DNA of 64,000 nt from Litorimonas sp964511495 (GTDB lineage Bacteria > Pseudomonadota > Alphaproteobacteria > Caulobacterales > Maricaulaceae): positions 40,107-104,106 of the forward strand of contig CAZEFT010000012.1 of the NCBI GenBank assembly GCA_964511495.1, given 5' to 3'. The notes beneath the pieces were generated by a model, which saw only the letters and a list, made by a program, of their open reading frames with translations, searched no databases and was not told the origin of the DNA. The position numbers were made by a program, and so were the translations under genes. Within the stretch, counting starts at the first letter, position 1; each line of letters starts with the position of its first letter. Positions 25,577 to 34,028 of this stretch are shown here, one piece after another.

Positions 25577-25950
25577 TAATGCTCTCCCTCATCTGTATGC
25601 TCAGTGGAATAATGCGGGTCGGGCAAACCACCTTCCCCGTAAAAACTCTCATCTCGGGCCAATAGCTTAAATAAAGGTTTAGCGGCAAAGACGATTAAAG
25701 AATAGGCGATAAAGCCAAACACCGCCCATGAACCGGGAAAGACCTCCCAAGGCGCGGGATGTTTCAGCGGATGAAAAATGCCGATAATGACCGTGATAAT
25801 CATTCCAATGAGCGGCAACCAAATAAAGCCGCGCTTTACACTTTCATTACCCAAAAACAGAAAAGGCTTTGCCGCGGGATGAATACCTTCGGCTTTGTGT
25901 TTCTCTATGTCTGCCGCAATCATCTCTTCATTCATGACATTATGACTCAT
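25576..25950 (-). CDS. Small two-span membrane protein of the antiporter operon
   Basis: A 124-residue protein of no recognised family. It has an acidic N terminus, two membrane spans (about 43-60 and 72-90) and a short charged tail rich in Asp, Glu and His. It overlaps its neighbours by 4 bases and 1 base inside the antiporter operon, so it is probably an accessory or assembly subunit. A second ATG five codons in ('MNEEM') could be the true start. Confidence 0.75.
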   Translation of the reverse strand: MSHNVMNEEMIAADIEKHKAEGIHPAAKPFLFLGNESVKRGFIWLPLIGMIITVIIGIFHPLKHPAPWEVFPGSWAVFGFIAYSLIVFAAKPLFKLLARDESFYGEGGLPDPHYSTEHTDEGEH

Positions 25951-27434
25951 GAGAGCCCTCCCGGAAGGATGGGTATCAGGAAGTCAAAAATACCACCCCA
26001 ATAGAAGAACAGAACCAGCGTCCCGAAAGCCGTAAAGACAGGCGGGATAATGACCCAAATATGTTTTTTACGCTCCAAGGCGATTTGTGCATCCGCCGCC
26101 GGATCAGCCGGAGGCTTCATAAAGCCACGAATGGCGACCGGAATAAGATAGATAATATTCAAAATGGAGGAGGCAATCAGCGCCGCAATCAAAATGCCCT
26201 TACCGCTATCCAATGCCCCGGCCATGAGGAAGAATTTGGGCCAAGAGCCGCCAAATGGGGGAATACCGATAATGGAAACTGCACCAATTAAAAACGCCCC
26301 GAAAACCCAAGGCATAGTCCGCCCCAGGCCGTCCATCTTGCTGATATTACTGCGATGGGCGATGGTATAAATCGCACCGGCACACATAAAGAGCGTAATC
26401 TTGCCCCACGCATGCATGACGATTTGTAACGCCCCACCGATAATAGCCATAGGCGCGGCGAGCATCGCCCCTAAAGTCACATAGGACAATTGAGAGACCG
26501 TTGAATAAGCCAGTCGTGCCTTCAAATTATCCTGTCGCAAAGCAATAACGGAGGCCAAGACAATCGAAATCGCCGCAATCCACGACAATGTCGTCGAGGC
26601 TGGGCTTTCCGCCGTCAAAGCAGGGCCGAAGGTAAAAACAACGACTTTCAACATTGTGAACACACCTGCTTTCACAACTGCCACAGCATGCAGCAAAGCC
26701 GAGACCGGTGTCGGAGCGACCATAGCATTAGGCAACCACGGATGGGTCGGCATGAGCGCGGCTTTGGCAATACCGAATGCAAAAAGGAAGAGCAGAATAG
26801 ATGTCGCGAAAAGTGATGTCCCTTCCGGGAAGACACCGCCAACTTGAAATTCCGTTGTCCCGGCGATCACATGGGTTCCGATAATCGCGGGCAAGAGAAG
26901 CGCCAAGGATGTTCCCATCAATATCAATGCATAAATCGTTAAACCTCGACGCGCTTTGGCATCCCCCTTATGAGACACGAGCGGGAATGTCGAAATCGTC
27001 AGGGCTTCATAGAAGATGAATAAGGTGATCAAATTAGCCGATGCGGCAATACCCATAGCCGAAGCAATGGCAATAGCGACAAAGGTATAGAAGCGAGTTT
27101 GGTTTTTCTCGTTATTACCGCGCATATAGCCCAGAGTAAAAACCGAATTGACAATCCAAAGGGAGCTGGCAATCGCGGCGAATGTCGCCCCGAGTGGTTC
27201 AAGCTTGAATTTGACTTCGAAATTACCAGCAAATGTTCCGAGTAAAAGTTCCGGCCTTCCGCCTGCCGCAACAATTTTGCACAGGTAAATAACCACAGCT
27301 AAGAGAGCAAAACCGGCAATAAATGTAATGGCTTCGCGGATATTCGGGATATTCCGCGCAAAAGGGATGAGCACGGCGGCCGCCATGGGAATAATCAGTA
27401 ACAACGCCAAGGCGAGTTCAGGTGTCAATGACAT
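25947..27434 (-). CDS. MrpD-like antiporter subunit (second of three)
   Basis: A 495-residue membrane protein with about 14 spans, homologous to MrpD/NuoM/NuoN. Key proton-path residues are visible: Glu in 'FIFYEALTISTF', Lys in 'FGIAKAALMPTHPWLP' and 'AVVKAGVFTML', and Lys in 'AWGKITLFMC'. It would move cations and protons across the inner membrane as part of the complex. It lies three bases downstream of the MrpD-like gene at 27438-28976. Having a second MrpD-type subunit in one operon goes beyond the classic seven-subunit Mrp. Confidence 0.92.
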   Translation of the reverse strand: MSLTPELALALLLIIPMAAAVLIPFARNIPNIREAITFIAGFALLAVVIYLCKIVAAGGRPELLLGTFAGNFEVKFKLEPLGATFAAIASSLWIVNSVFTLGYMRGNNEKNQTRFYTFVAIAIASAMGIAASANLITLFIFYEALTISTFPLVSHKGDAKARRGLTIYALILMGTSLALLLPAIIGTHVIAGTTEFQVGGVFPEGTSLFATSILLFLFAFGIAKAALMPTHPWLPNAMVAPTPVSALLHAVAVVKAGVFTMLKVVVFTFGPALTAESPASTTLSWIAAISIVLASVIALRQDNLKARLAYSTVSQLSYVTLGAMLAAPMAIIGGALQIVMHAWGKITLFMCAGAIYTIAHRSNISKMDGLGRTMPWVFGAFLIGAVSIIGIPPFGGSWPKFFLMAGALDSGKGILIAALIASSILNIIYLIPVAIRGFMKPPADPAADAQIALERKKHIWVIIPPVFTAFGTLVLFFYWGGIFDFLIPILPGGLS

Positions 27435-27437
27435 GGT

Positions 27438-28976
27438 CTAACCTCCCGCCGATAAAAGCGCATCTGCCGCACGTTCGGACACACCCACAATTAGGTCAGA
27501 GGCCCCGAAGATATTCATGCCGATGGCAATCGATGTCAGCGCCAAAATCCACATGGGAATCAGCATCATCAATGGGGCTTCATTCTTCGCAACAACTTGA
27601 CCGTCAACTTCCGGCGGGTCTTGAAAATAGGCTGTCATTAGAACACGGCCGACATAGAAAATAGCCAAGATAGAGCTGAGCATAATCACGCCGACAGACC
27701 ACCAATATCCCTGCTCCGCCGCCGCTTCGGCTAGTGCAACCTTTGACACAAAGCCTGCTGTGAACGGGACACCAATGAGTGAGAAACCGCAAAGTGTAAA
27801 AGCCCCCATCGTCCAAGGCATGGTTTTGGCTAAACCTCTGAAATCTGCGGAACGCGTGATACCGAACCGATACCACATCGCGCCGACGGCCAGAAACAGA
27901 CCGCCCTTAATAACAGCGTGATTGATTAGATGTAGGTAACCTGCTGCCACACTCGCCGTTGTCGCAATACCAATACCGAGCAGCATATACCCTACTTGCG
28001 CTACAGAAGAGAATGCCAGAGCCCGCCTGATATCGGTTTGGAAAATCGCCTGCGCGGAGGCAAATAACATGCCCACGACACCGAGCCCTACAATTAGGTA
28101 GGTCAATATCGCCGCGACATAATCAAATTCGGGGTTGAACACAAAGAAGGTAAAACGGATAAGCAAATAAAGCGCCGCTTTCGTTGCCGTGGACGCCAAG
28201 AATGTCGTCACCGCCGTCGGAGAATAAGCATAGGCTCCCGGCAACCAATTATGGAGCGGGAACATCGCCAATTTCAAACCTAAGCCAACGATGATGAAGC
28301 CGAATGCCACCATGGAAACACGTGAACCGCCGTCCATTTCGCTGAGAATACGCCCCATATCCGCCATATTGAGCGTCCCCGTTTCCATATAAAGGAAACC
28401 AATGCCGATCACGAAAAAGGTTGCACCGATGGAGCCAAGAATGAGGTAATTGTAGGCAGAAACCAAAGCCCGGCGATCGCGGCTTGCTCCCATTGCCACC
28501 AGAACATAAGTTGAAATCGAGCTGACTTCGAGAAAAACGAAAACATTAAAGGCATCGCCCGTAATCACCATTCCCATAAGGCCCGCCATACAGAGCAGGA
28601 AAGCCGCATAGAATGGTGCGCGTTTCTTGGGTTCAACCTCTGCCAATGTCGCAGGCATGGCGTAAAGCATGGTCATAACGGCCATCGCCGCAATCAGGAC
28701 AAGGATTGGAGCGGAGAGTGCATCCACGACAAGAGAAATGCCATAGGGCGGGTTCCACCCCCCCATACGGTAAACATCCATGCCATTGGCATTTTCATAT
28801 TGCGCCAAAGCCAAAGCGGCGATGACCAAAATAACGGTCATTGTTGTGGTCGACCACCATGCGAGACGACGGCTTGGCAGAATAGCTGTAATGGCCGCCA
28901 ATAAAAGTGGTACGGCAATCAGAAAAGCAGGGCCGTGTTCAAACAGCCAAGTCGGCATATACTGTGTCAGGTCCAT
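27438..28976 (-). CDS. mrpD: Mrp antiporter subunit D
   Basis: A 512-residue subunit of the Mrp (Mnh) Na+/H+ antiporter, related to NuoN/NuoM. About 14 membrane spans; the conserved Glu ('VFVFLEVSSISTY'), TM7 Lys ('GLGLKLAMFPLHNWLPGAY'), TM8 Lys ('STATKAALYLL') and TM12 Lys ('HAVIKGGLFLAVGAMWYRFG') are present. It directly follows MrpC with a one-base overlap, as in standard Mrp order. The N terminus 'MDLTQYMPTWLFEHGPAFLI' fits a first span. Confidence 0.93.
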   Translation of the reverse strand: MDLTQYMPTWLFEHGPAFLIAVPLLLAAITAILPSRRLAWWSTTTMTVILVIAALALAQYENANGMDVYRMGGWNPPYGISLVVDALSAPILVLIAAMAVMTMLYAMPATLAEVEPKKRAPFYAAFLLCMAGLMGMVITGDAFNVFVFLEVSSISTYVLVAMGASRDRRALVSAYNYLILGSIGATFFVIGIGFLYMETGTLNMADMGRILSEMDGGSRVSMVAFGFIIVGLGLKLAMFPLHNWLPGAYAYSPTAVTTFLASTATKAALYLLIRFTFFVFNPEFDYVAAILTYLIVGLGVVGMLFASAQAIFQTDIRRALAFSSVAQVGYMLLGIGIATTASVAAGYLHLINHAVIKGGLFLAVGAMWYRFGITRSADFRGLAKTMPWTMGAFTLCGFSLIGVPFTAGFVSKVALAEAAAEQGYWWSVGVIMLSSILAIFYVGRVLMTAYFQDPPEVDGQVVAKNEAPLMMLIPMWILALTSIAIGMNIFGASDLIVGVSERAADALLSAGG

Positions 28977-29467
28977 TACTCTGCCGCTCCGGCATTCACG
29001 GGGTTGTCTGTGCCCTCAAGATTAAAGGCGTAATCAAGCGCATCAATCTCATCTTCTTCGATAGTTTGGTAAACTTCGCGAATGCGGACGACCAGAGATA
29101 GGCCAATCGCCAAAGTGGCCACGCCGACCACAATCGCAGTCAAGATCAAAACATGCGGTAAAGGATTGGAGTAAAGAATATCCGTTGCATAGCTATAGCC
29201 CCCTTCAGAAGCCGCGACTTGTACGGTCTCTATCGCTTGGTGGGTATAATCATCTTCTTCGCCATCATAGACTTTTTGCAAAATCGGCGGTTGCGCATCA
29301 GCGACTTTACCGATGGTAATATAAAGCAAAAAGACCGAGGTCTGGAAAATGGAAAGCCCGACAAGTTTCTTGATGAGGTTCCGGGATGAGAACACAGTAT
29401 AAAGCCCCGTCATCATAAGGATGATGACAACGGCATAATTATATTGTTGGAAAATATCGGCAATCAT
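28976..29467 (-). CDS. mrpC: Mrp antiporter subunit C (NuoK-like)
   Basis: A 163-residue subunit with three membrane spans, homologous to NuoK and MrpC. Family motifs are 'GLYTVFSSRNLIKKLVGLSIFQTSV' in part (e.g. RNLIKKLVGL) and 'NPLPHVLILTAIVVGVATLAIGL' in part (e.g. PHVLILTAIVVG). An acidic insertion of about 35 residues between spans two and three and an acidic C-terminal tail make it longer than typical MrpC (about 115 residues). The ATG at 29467 is chosen because it overlaps the MrpB stop as TAATG. Confidence 0.9.
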   Translation of the reverse strand: MIADIFQQYNYAVVIILMMTGLYTVFSSRNLIKKLVGLSIFQTSVFLLYITIGKVADAQPPILQKVYDGEEDDYTHQAIETVQVAASEGGYSYATDILYSNPLPHVLILTAIVVGVATLAIGLSLVVRIREVYQTIEEDEIDALDYAFNLEGTDNPVNAGAAE

Positions 29468-29955
29468 TACCAATCATCCTCCGATGTTTCAGGCTGTCGT
29501 GAGCCAAAGGCATAAAAGATCGCAATCATCACAGTTGTCACTGTAATCAGCACGCCCAATTCAATGGCAAGAATGCCGTAATGTTGACCATCACTCGGCT
29601 TGGACGCCAAAACGCTATAATTAAGAAATTCGCCGCCCAAAAGCCACGCCAAAACGCCCGTCCCGCCATAGAGTAATACACCCACAGTCATGCCGATACG
29701 AATCCAGGAGGGTGGGAAGGCTTTTTTCGCCGCATCCAATCCGAAAATCAGTGCATAGAGGATAACTGACGCTGCCAAAATGACACCCGCTTGGAACCCG
29801 CCACCGGGCCCGTAATCGCCGTGAAACTGTACATAAAGCGCAAAAAGCGCGATGAGCGGAATAAGGAATTTGGAAATAACCCGCAAAAGAACATGCGGAT
29901 CACCTTCGCGGCTTACACCATCCGGAAACTGACCATCAGGACGCTTATCAGACAT
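29467..29955 (-). CDS. mrpB: Mrp antiporter subunit B
   Basis: A 162-residue MrpB/MnhB subunit with four membrane spans. The diagnostic 'HGDYGPGGGFQAGVILAAS' segment is present (GPGGGFQAG), and so is 'ELGVLITVTTVMIAIFY'. The cytoplasmic N terminus is longer than usual (about 25 residues). Its ATG overlaps the stop of the upstream MbhD/E-type gene as TAATG. It is the equivalent of MbhF. Confidence 0.92.
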   Translation of the reverse strand: MSDKRPDGQFPDGVSREGDPHVLLRVISKFLIPLIALFALYVQFHGDYGPGGGFQAGVILAASVILYALIFGLDAAKKAFPPSWIRIGMTVGVLLYGGTGVLAWLLGGEFLNYSVLASKPSDGQHYGILAIELGVLITVTTVMIAIFYAFGSRQPETSEDDW

Positions 29956-31142
29956 TAGCTCTTCCCTCCTGATTTGGGTTTGGTTTTACGACTAGATGTT
30001 TTGGATTTAGACGCAGCGGTCTTTGAGGTCGTTGTTTTTGCAGTGGGCGTTTTTGTTGCAGCCGACTTAGGCGGACGGCCACGACGCTTTGCAGGAGCCT
30101 TTGCCGCAGCTGTTTTAGCTGTTGTCTTCTTTGGGGCAGCTTTCTTCGCCGTTGTTTTTTTCGTCGCTGTCTTCTTTGGGGCCGCTTTCTTTGTTGTCGT
30201 CTTTTTAGCCGCTGGCTTTTTAGTCGCTGCGGTGGATTTCGTTGTAGATGATTTTGCTGCTGTCGGCTTCTTTGTCGCCATTGCTTTTTTGGTGGTTGTC
30301 GCCCTTTTGGTTACTGTTTTTGCTAGTGATTTTTTAGTCGCCGTTTTTGCGGAAGTCTTTTTCGCTGTTGTTGCTTTCGCCGCAGGTTTCTTAAGCGCCT
30401 GTTTTTTAGCCACCTGTTTTTTAGCATTGGGCTTTTTAGCCACAGCAGGTGCAAGTGTTGCCTTATGGATGACTGGATTGGCCTGCGTTAAAGCCGGATT
30501 AGCGCTCTCTTCGCGCTTGATTTGGGCGGCAGGCGCAGAGCCATCAGCAACGCGCTGTCCTTGCACGCGCGCAACCCATCGGCCCGCATTACCGTTCAGT
30601 CCCAAGAGAAGAAGAACCCCCAGCCCGGCGGAGAAAATCACGACCGCTTCACCAAAAGTATCATAACCGCGATAGCTTGCGAGAACCGCCGTGACCACAT
30701 TGGGAATTTTAATTTCTTCTGCCGTTTTCGCCATATAGTCGATACCGACATAACTATTTGCGGGAGAATAGGCGTCGCCATAGCCCGGCATATCACCAAT
30801 GGCATAGAACATGGCTGCGCCGGCAAAAATACAAATTAAGAGGGGTGCCCATTGGCGGGAGCGGGGCACAGGCGCAGATTTTCTATCAGCCAACAACATG
30901 GCTGACAGCATCAAAACGGTCGAAACACCCGCCCCGACAGCTGCTTCGGTAAAGGCGACATCCACAGCATCAAGATTTACAAACCAAGCGGCACAAACAA
31001 GGCTGTAAACACCCTGCAACATAACAATGCCGAACAGGCTGCGCATACGCACAATTGCAAAAGCGACAATCACCAAAATCGCCATGAGGGCGATATCGAG
31101 CAGGATTGTCGGCGGCAGGAAAGTTGAGGTCGCAGCAAACAT
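29955..31142 (-). CDS. MbhD/MbhE-type antiporter subunit with histone H1-like AT-hook tail
   Basis: A 395-residue fusion. Residues 1-190 are a membrane subunit. An MbhD/DUF4040 part (spans about 13-33, 36-55 and 66-85, with 'DAVDVAFTEAAVGAG') is followed by an MbhE-like part ('IPNVVTAVLASYRGYDTFGEA' then 'VIFSAGLGVLLLLG'). Residues about 236-395 are a low-complexity tail of Lys, Ala, Thr and Pro with repeats of the form AAKKTT/APKKTA. They also contain one AT-hook (RRGRPPK, residues 353-359, bases 30066-30086). The tail has no acidic residue and should be cytoplasmic by the positive-inside rule. Such tails bind DNA in histone H1-like bacterial proteins. The frame is unbroken, and flanking antiporter genes overlap or abut it, so it is one gene. 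Confidence 0.88.
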   Translation of the reverse strand: MFAATSTFLPPTILLDIALMAILVIVAFAIVRMRSLFGIVMLQGVYSLVCAAWFVNLDAVDVAFTEAAVGAGVSTVLMLSAMLLADRKSAPVPRSRQWAPLLICIFAGAAMFYAIGDMPGYGDAYSPANSYVGIDYMAKTAEEIKIPNVVTAVLASYRGYDTFGEAVVIFSAGLGVLLLLGLNGNAGRWVARVQGQRVADGSAPAAQIKREESANPALTQANPVIHKATLAPAVAKKPNAKKQVAKKQALKKPAAKATTAKKTSAKTATKKSLAKTVTKRATTTKKAMATKKPTAAKSSTTKSTAATKKPAAKKTTTKKAAPKKTATKKTTAKKAAPKKTTAKTAAAKAPAKRRGRPPKSAATKTPTAKTTTSKTAASKSKTSSRKTKPKSGGKS

Positions 31143-31559
31143 TTAAACCTCCTCTTCCAAATTAGTGGCTTTGAATTTGCCTAAAACAGGTTTTAAACCG
31201 CTTTTATAGGCCGCATGAGCAACAGCATGTGTCGCCGTCGGGCTTGTGACCAAAAGGAAGAAGGCCACGAGCAGAAGCTTCAAGGTCATTTGCGAAAAAC
31301 CGCTCTGGAAAATAAGTCCAAGCAGAATTAATTCAGCCCCCAATGTGTCAGTCATACCCGCGGCATGAAGGCGGGTATAAAAATCCGGCAGACGCAAGAC
31401 ACCAATCGTTCCCGCCATGAGGAAAAACAAACCGGCGGCCAATGATAACACCGTTCCGACAAAGCGTATCAAACCGAGCCAGTCTATTGACGGACCCGCA
31501 CTGCCATAAGCCTCTGAGGCGGCAGGTGCGGCAGCGAGGAGTGTGATAAGAATATCCAT
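31143..31559 (-). CDS. mrpG: Mrp antiporter subunit G
   Basis: A 138-residue MrpG/PhaG subunit with three membrane spans. The family motif 'GTIGVLRLPDFYTRLHAAGMTDTLGAELILLGL' is recognisable (LRLPDFYTRLHAAG), and 'LVTSPTATHAVAHAAY' closes the third span. It helps assemble the antiporter. Its start shares one base with the MrpF stop, and its stop abuts the next ATG. The N-terminal extension before span one is somewhat long. Confidence 0.93.
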   Translation of the reverse strand: MDILITLLAAAPAASEAYGSAGPSIDWLGLIRFVGTVLSLAAGLFFLMAGTIGVLRLPDFYTRLHAAGMTDTLGAELILLGLIFQSGFSQMTLKLLLVAFFLLVTSPTATHAVAHAAYKSGLKPVLGKFKATNLEEEV

Positions 31560-31873
31560 TATTCCTCCTCCTGCTCTACTTGAACGCCCAAAAGACCAAC
31601 ATTTAAGGCTTTGTAATTAAAGAATTTGAGTACGGCGATTGTCGCAATGAAATTCATCAAGGCGTAAAGCAGCGCAATATCAACCCCATCAGGGCGCCCA
31701 ATGATAAAGCAAAAGACACAGAGAAAAAGAACCGTCTTCGTACCGAAGGAATTCACGGCCAAAAGGCGATCATAAAGCGTCGGCCCGCCAATGAGGCGCG
31801 CTAGCATAAAGGCCATAGAGACAATTATTAAAAACGCCGTACCGAGGAAAATATAACCGAGAGCGACACTCAT
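31559..31873 (-). CDS. mrpF: Mrp antiporter subunit F
   Basis: A 104-residue MrpF/PhaF subunit with three membrane spans. Typical motifs are 'ARLIGGPTLYDRLLAVNSFGTK' in part (GPTLYDRLLAVN) and 'GRPDGVDIALLYALMNFIATIAVLKF' in part (DIALLYALMNF). It is a small integral subunit needed for complex stability. It overlaps MrpE by 4 bases and MrpG by 1 base. Confidence 0.93.
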   Translation of the reverse strand: MSVALGYIFLGTAFLIIVSMAFMLARLIGGPTLYDRLLAVNSFGTKTVLFLCVFCFIIGRPDGVDIALLYALMNFIATIAVLKFFNYKALNVGLLGVQVEQEEE

Positions 31874-32397
31874 GACGCATCCCCTTTGTGCGGCTTGGTG
31901 AGTTTCTCACCCACAGCCCAAGCTGAACGCTCAGCCATCTCACTAAAGTCTTCGGGTGCGCTCATCTCATTTAAGAGGGCATGAACAAGAATATGATCGT
32001 CTTCGATCATCACACTCACCGTTCCAGGCGTCAGCGTAATTGAATTGGCAAACATAACTTTGCTGATATCTTGTTTTTGCGGCAACGGCACCTTGGTGAG
32101 CGTTGGAGAAACTTCCATGTCGGGCTTTAGAACAGCACGCACCACTTGCACATTGGCTTTGACGATTTCGATGAACAGCCAGACGAAATAAGACAGTGTT
32201 TGGGGCACAGTCATATAAGGCACGGTCTCTTCATCGGTGATTTTCATACGGGCCGTCATGGCCAAAACAAAAACAATGGAAATAACACCGAGAATTAAGA
32301 GCATGGGTTTGAAATAACCCGACAGGGTCAACCACGTTGCTGTCAAAGCCAAAGCTAATACGAGACTAAATCGTAACACGCGTCCGGCGCTCCTCAC
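31870..32397 (-). CDS. mrpE: Mrp antiporter subunit E
   Basis: A 175-residue MrpE/PhaE subunit with two N-terminal membrane spans and a cytoplasmic domain. Conserved parts are 'YFVWLFIEIVKANVQVVRAVL' in part (FIEIVKANVQV) and 'NSITLTPGTVSV' with the following 'ILVHALLNE'. It is the first gene of the antiporter operon. The start is a GTG (32397, or a second GTG six codons in), so the exact N terminus is uncertain. The 162 bases upstream hold two hairpins (CTCTCT/AGAGAG near 32410-32430, CGGG/CCCG near 32451-32466) and presumably the promoter. Confidence 0.91.
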   Translation of the reverse strand: MRSAGRVLRFSLVLALALTATWLTLSGYFKPMLLILGVISIVFVLAMTARMKITDEETVPYMTVPQTLSYFVWLFIEIVKANVQVVRAVLKPDMEVSPTLTKVPLPQKQDISKVMFANSITLTPGTVSVMIEDDHILVHALLNEMSAPEDFSEMAERSAWAVGEKLTKPHKGDAS

Positions 32398-32559
32398 CCA
32401 AGTCTGGCTCTCTATCTGTGCAGAGAGTCGTTAGTTGAGATGGTCATAACGGGCTTAAACCCGCATTAAAAGTCTAAACCAGAAAAAGGCGCGTATTTGT
32501 TTTGTGGATGAAACGGCGGAAGGTGATAATTTTTCGCCCCTGCTCCGCCAAATGAGGAA

Positions 32560-33810
32560 TTATTGTTTTCGATGACCGAAAACAAGCGCCGCTGTAATCG
32601 CCGCCGCGCCATGCTCTTCCTCACGCGGAATTACACCGTCACGAATATAACGCAGAACATCTTTGTTAAGCGAGGATGTCAATGACCAGTTCCAATACCG
32701 CAAGACTGTTTGGGCCTTATCGGTCGAAATTGTATCAAAGGCTTCAATAACTCGCTGTAAATGCGGATGGGTTTCACCATTCTCATCCGTCACAGGGCGC
32801 CGCAGCGCTTTCCAGATATTTTCCACCATTTCGCGTTTCAGTCCTGTCGACTTGCACAATACCGCAATGCCCTCGCCGCCTTCGTCAGTCAGGATTTGCG
32901 CCCCCGTCGCAGGTTTGACTCCGGACATATAAGAGATTTCTTCTGTTAAATGTGGGTCCAAACCATTTTCGGCAGCGTCTTCAATCGCGGCTTCCAAACT
33001 GCCATGTTCATTTCTGGCAATCGCCGCACGATTGCGCTGACGGCGTTCGACAAATTGTAGGGCTTTTCTCACACCCGCATCTTGCCACCCATCGGCGGCG
33101 GCACGGGGAAAGAGATCAGCACAACTTTCCTGTAGAACCGCGCGTGAGACGGCGAAGCGGTGTAGGATTTTCTTTCGTGTCGGGCCATCCGCCCACCAAA
33201 ACATGGTCAAGCCATGGCTAGGGCGCAATTCTTCGCGACGGTTTAACAGAGGAATAAAGTGCGTTTCATTCCGTGAGATTGTCAAGATACGTTGCAGAGC
33301 CGTTTCGCTGAAATTCGCACCCGGGTTTTTTAAGAGCGTTTTGACAACATCATCTTCCAAAAACTGGACCAACGCATCAACAACAGCATCAGAGACTTTT
33401 CGCCTTTGCGCAATCACCTTACGGTGTTCGGCAGAAACCTTTTTGGCTACTTGAATCAAGTCTGAGTCTGTAAGCGACTTAGAGTTCTCAAGAATATGAC
33501 GCGCCACCTGAATATCGTCTTTGGCCAGAATGACCGAGATTGTCCGAGGTGCCTCATTCAACATGACAATACGTTTGGCCACGCCTTCGCGCATGTCCAA
33601 ATCAGCATCGCGAAGCAATTCAACCAGAACATCACCCGCCATATGGCGTTCCTGCGGCGTTAGTTGCGAGGCCGGAATACAAATCACATCGGCCAAACGT
33701 TTGACCAATTGTCGGCGCGTACTTAAGCCGTCATCATCCGAGCCAAGCTCCGCCAGAGCCGTCTGCCCGTCTTCGCGCATTTTCTTCGATTGTGCCGGCA
33801 TTGAAACCAT
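32560..33810 (-). CDS. DUF2336 domain-containing protein
   Basis: A 416-residue cytoplasmic all-helical protein of the DUF2336 family, common in alphaproteobacteria. The N-terminal two thirds form HEAT-like helical repeats ('RRQLVKRLADVICI', 'LVELLRDADLDMREGVAKRI', 'ARHILENSKSLTDSDLIQVAKK'). The role is not established. The ATG at 33810 has AAAGGAG nine bases upstream. It is divergent from the oligopeptidase gene (218-base shared upstream region) and ends 162 bases before the antiporter operon. Confidence 0.85.
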   Translation of the reverse strand: MVSMPAQSKKMREDGQTALAELGSDDDGLSTRRQLVKRLADVICIPASQLTPQERHMAGDVLVELLRDADLDMREGVAKRIVMLNEAPRTISVILAKDDIQVARHILENSKSLTDSDLIQVAKKVSAEHRKVIAQRRKVSDAVVDALVQFLEDDVVKTLLKNPGANFSETALQRILTISRNETHFIPLLNRREELRPSHGLTMFWWADGPTRKKILHRFAVSRAVLQESCADLFPRAAADGWQDAGVRKALQFVERRQRNRAAIARNEHGSLEAAIEDAAENGLDPHLTEEISYMSGVKPATGAQILTDEGGEGIAVLCKSTGLKREMVENIWKALRRPVTDENGETHPHLQRVIEAFDTISTDKAQTVLRYWNWSLTSSLNKDVLRYIRDGVIPREEEHGAAAITAALVFGHRKQ

Positions 33811-34028
33811 TCAGGCATGCTCCTTTATCCGCAGAGAGGCGGATTTCCCTCGGAACGTAAACAAAGACCGTTAACCAAGCGTGACTATTGAGGCCTATTT
33901 GGTGTCTAATTTTCACCGCACCCGATATTTCGGCCTCGCCTTCAAACCATGAGAGTTGATAGTCACAGCGTGATTGGCTAGGGCCAAGGGCCACACATAG
34001 TGCCGTAAACCATCATTCAGAGTTTTCT

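Noticed and set aside
29974..30666. A 230-residue plus-strand open frame opposite the antiporter subunit tail
   Set aside because: It is the mirror of the Lys/Ala-rich tail; its hydrophobic Val/Phe/Ala content is a by-product of repeats on the other strand, and it lies inside a well-supported gene.
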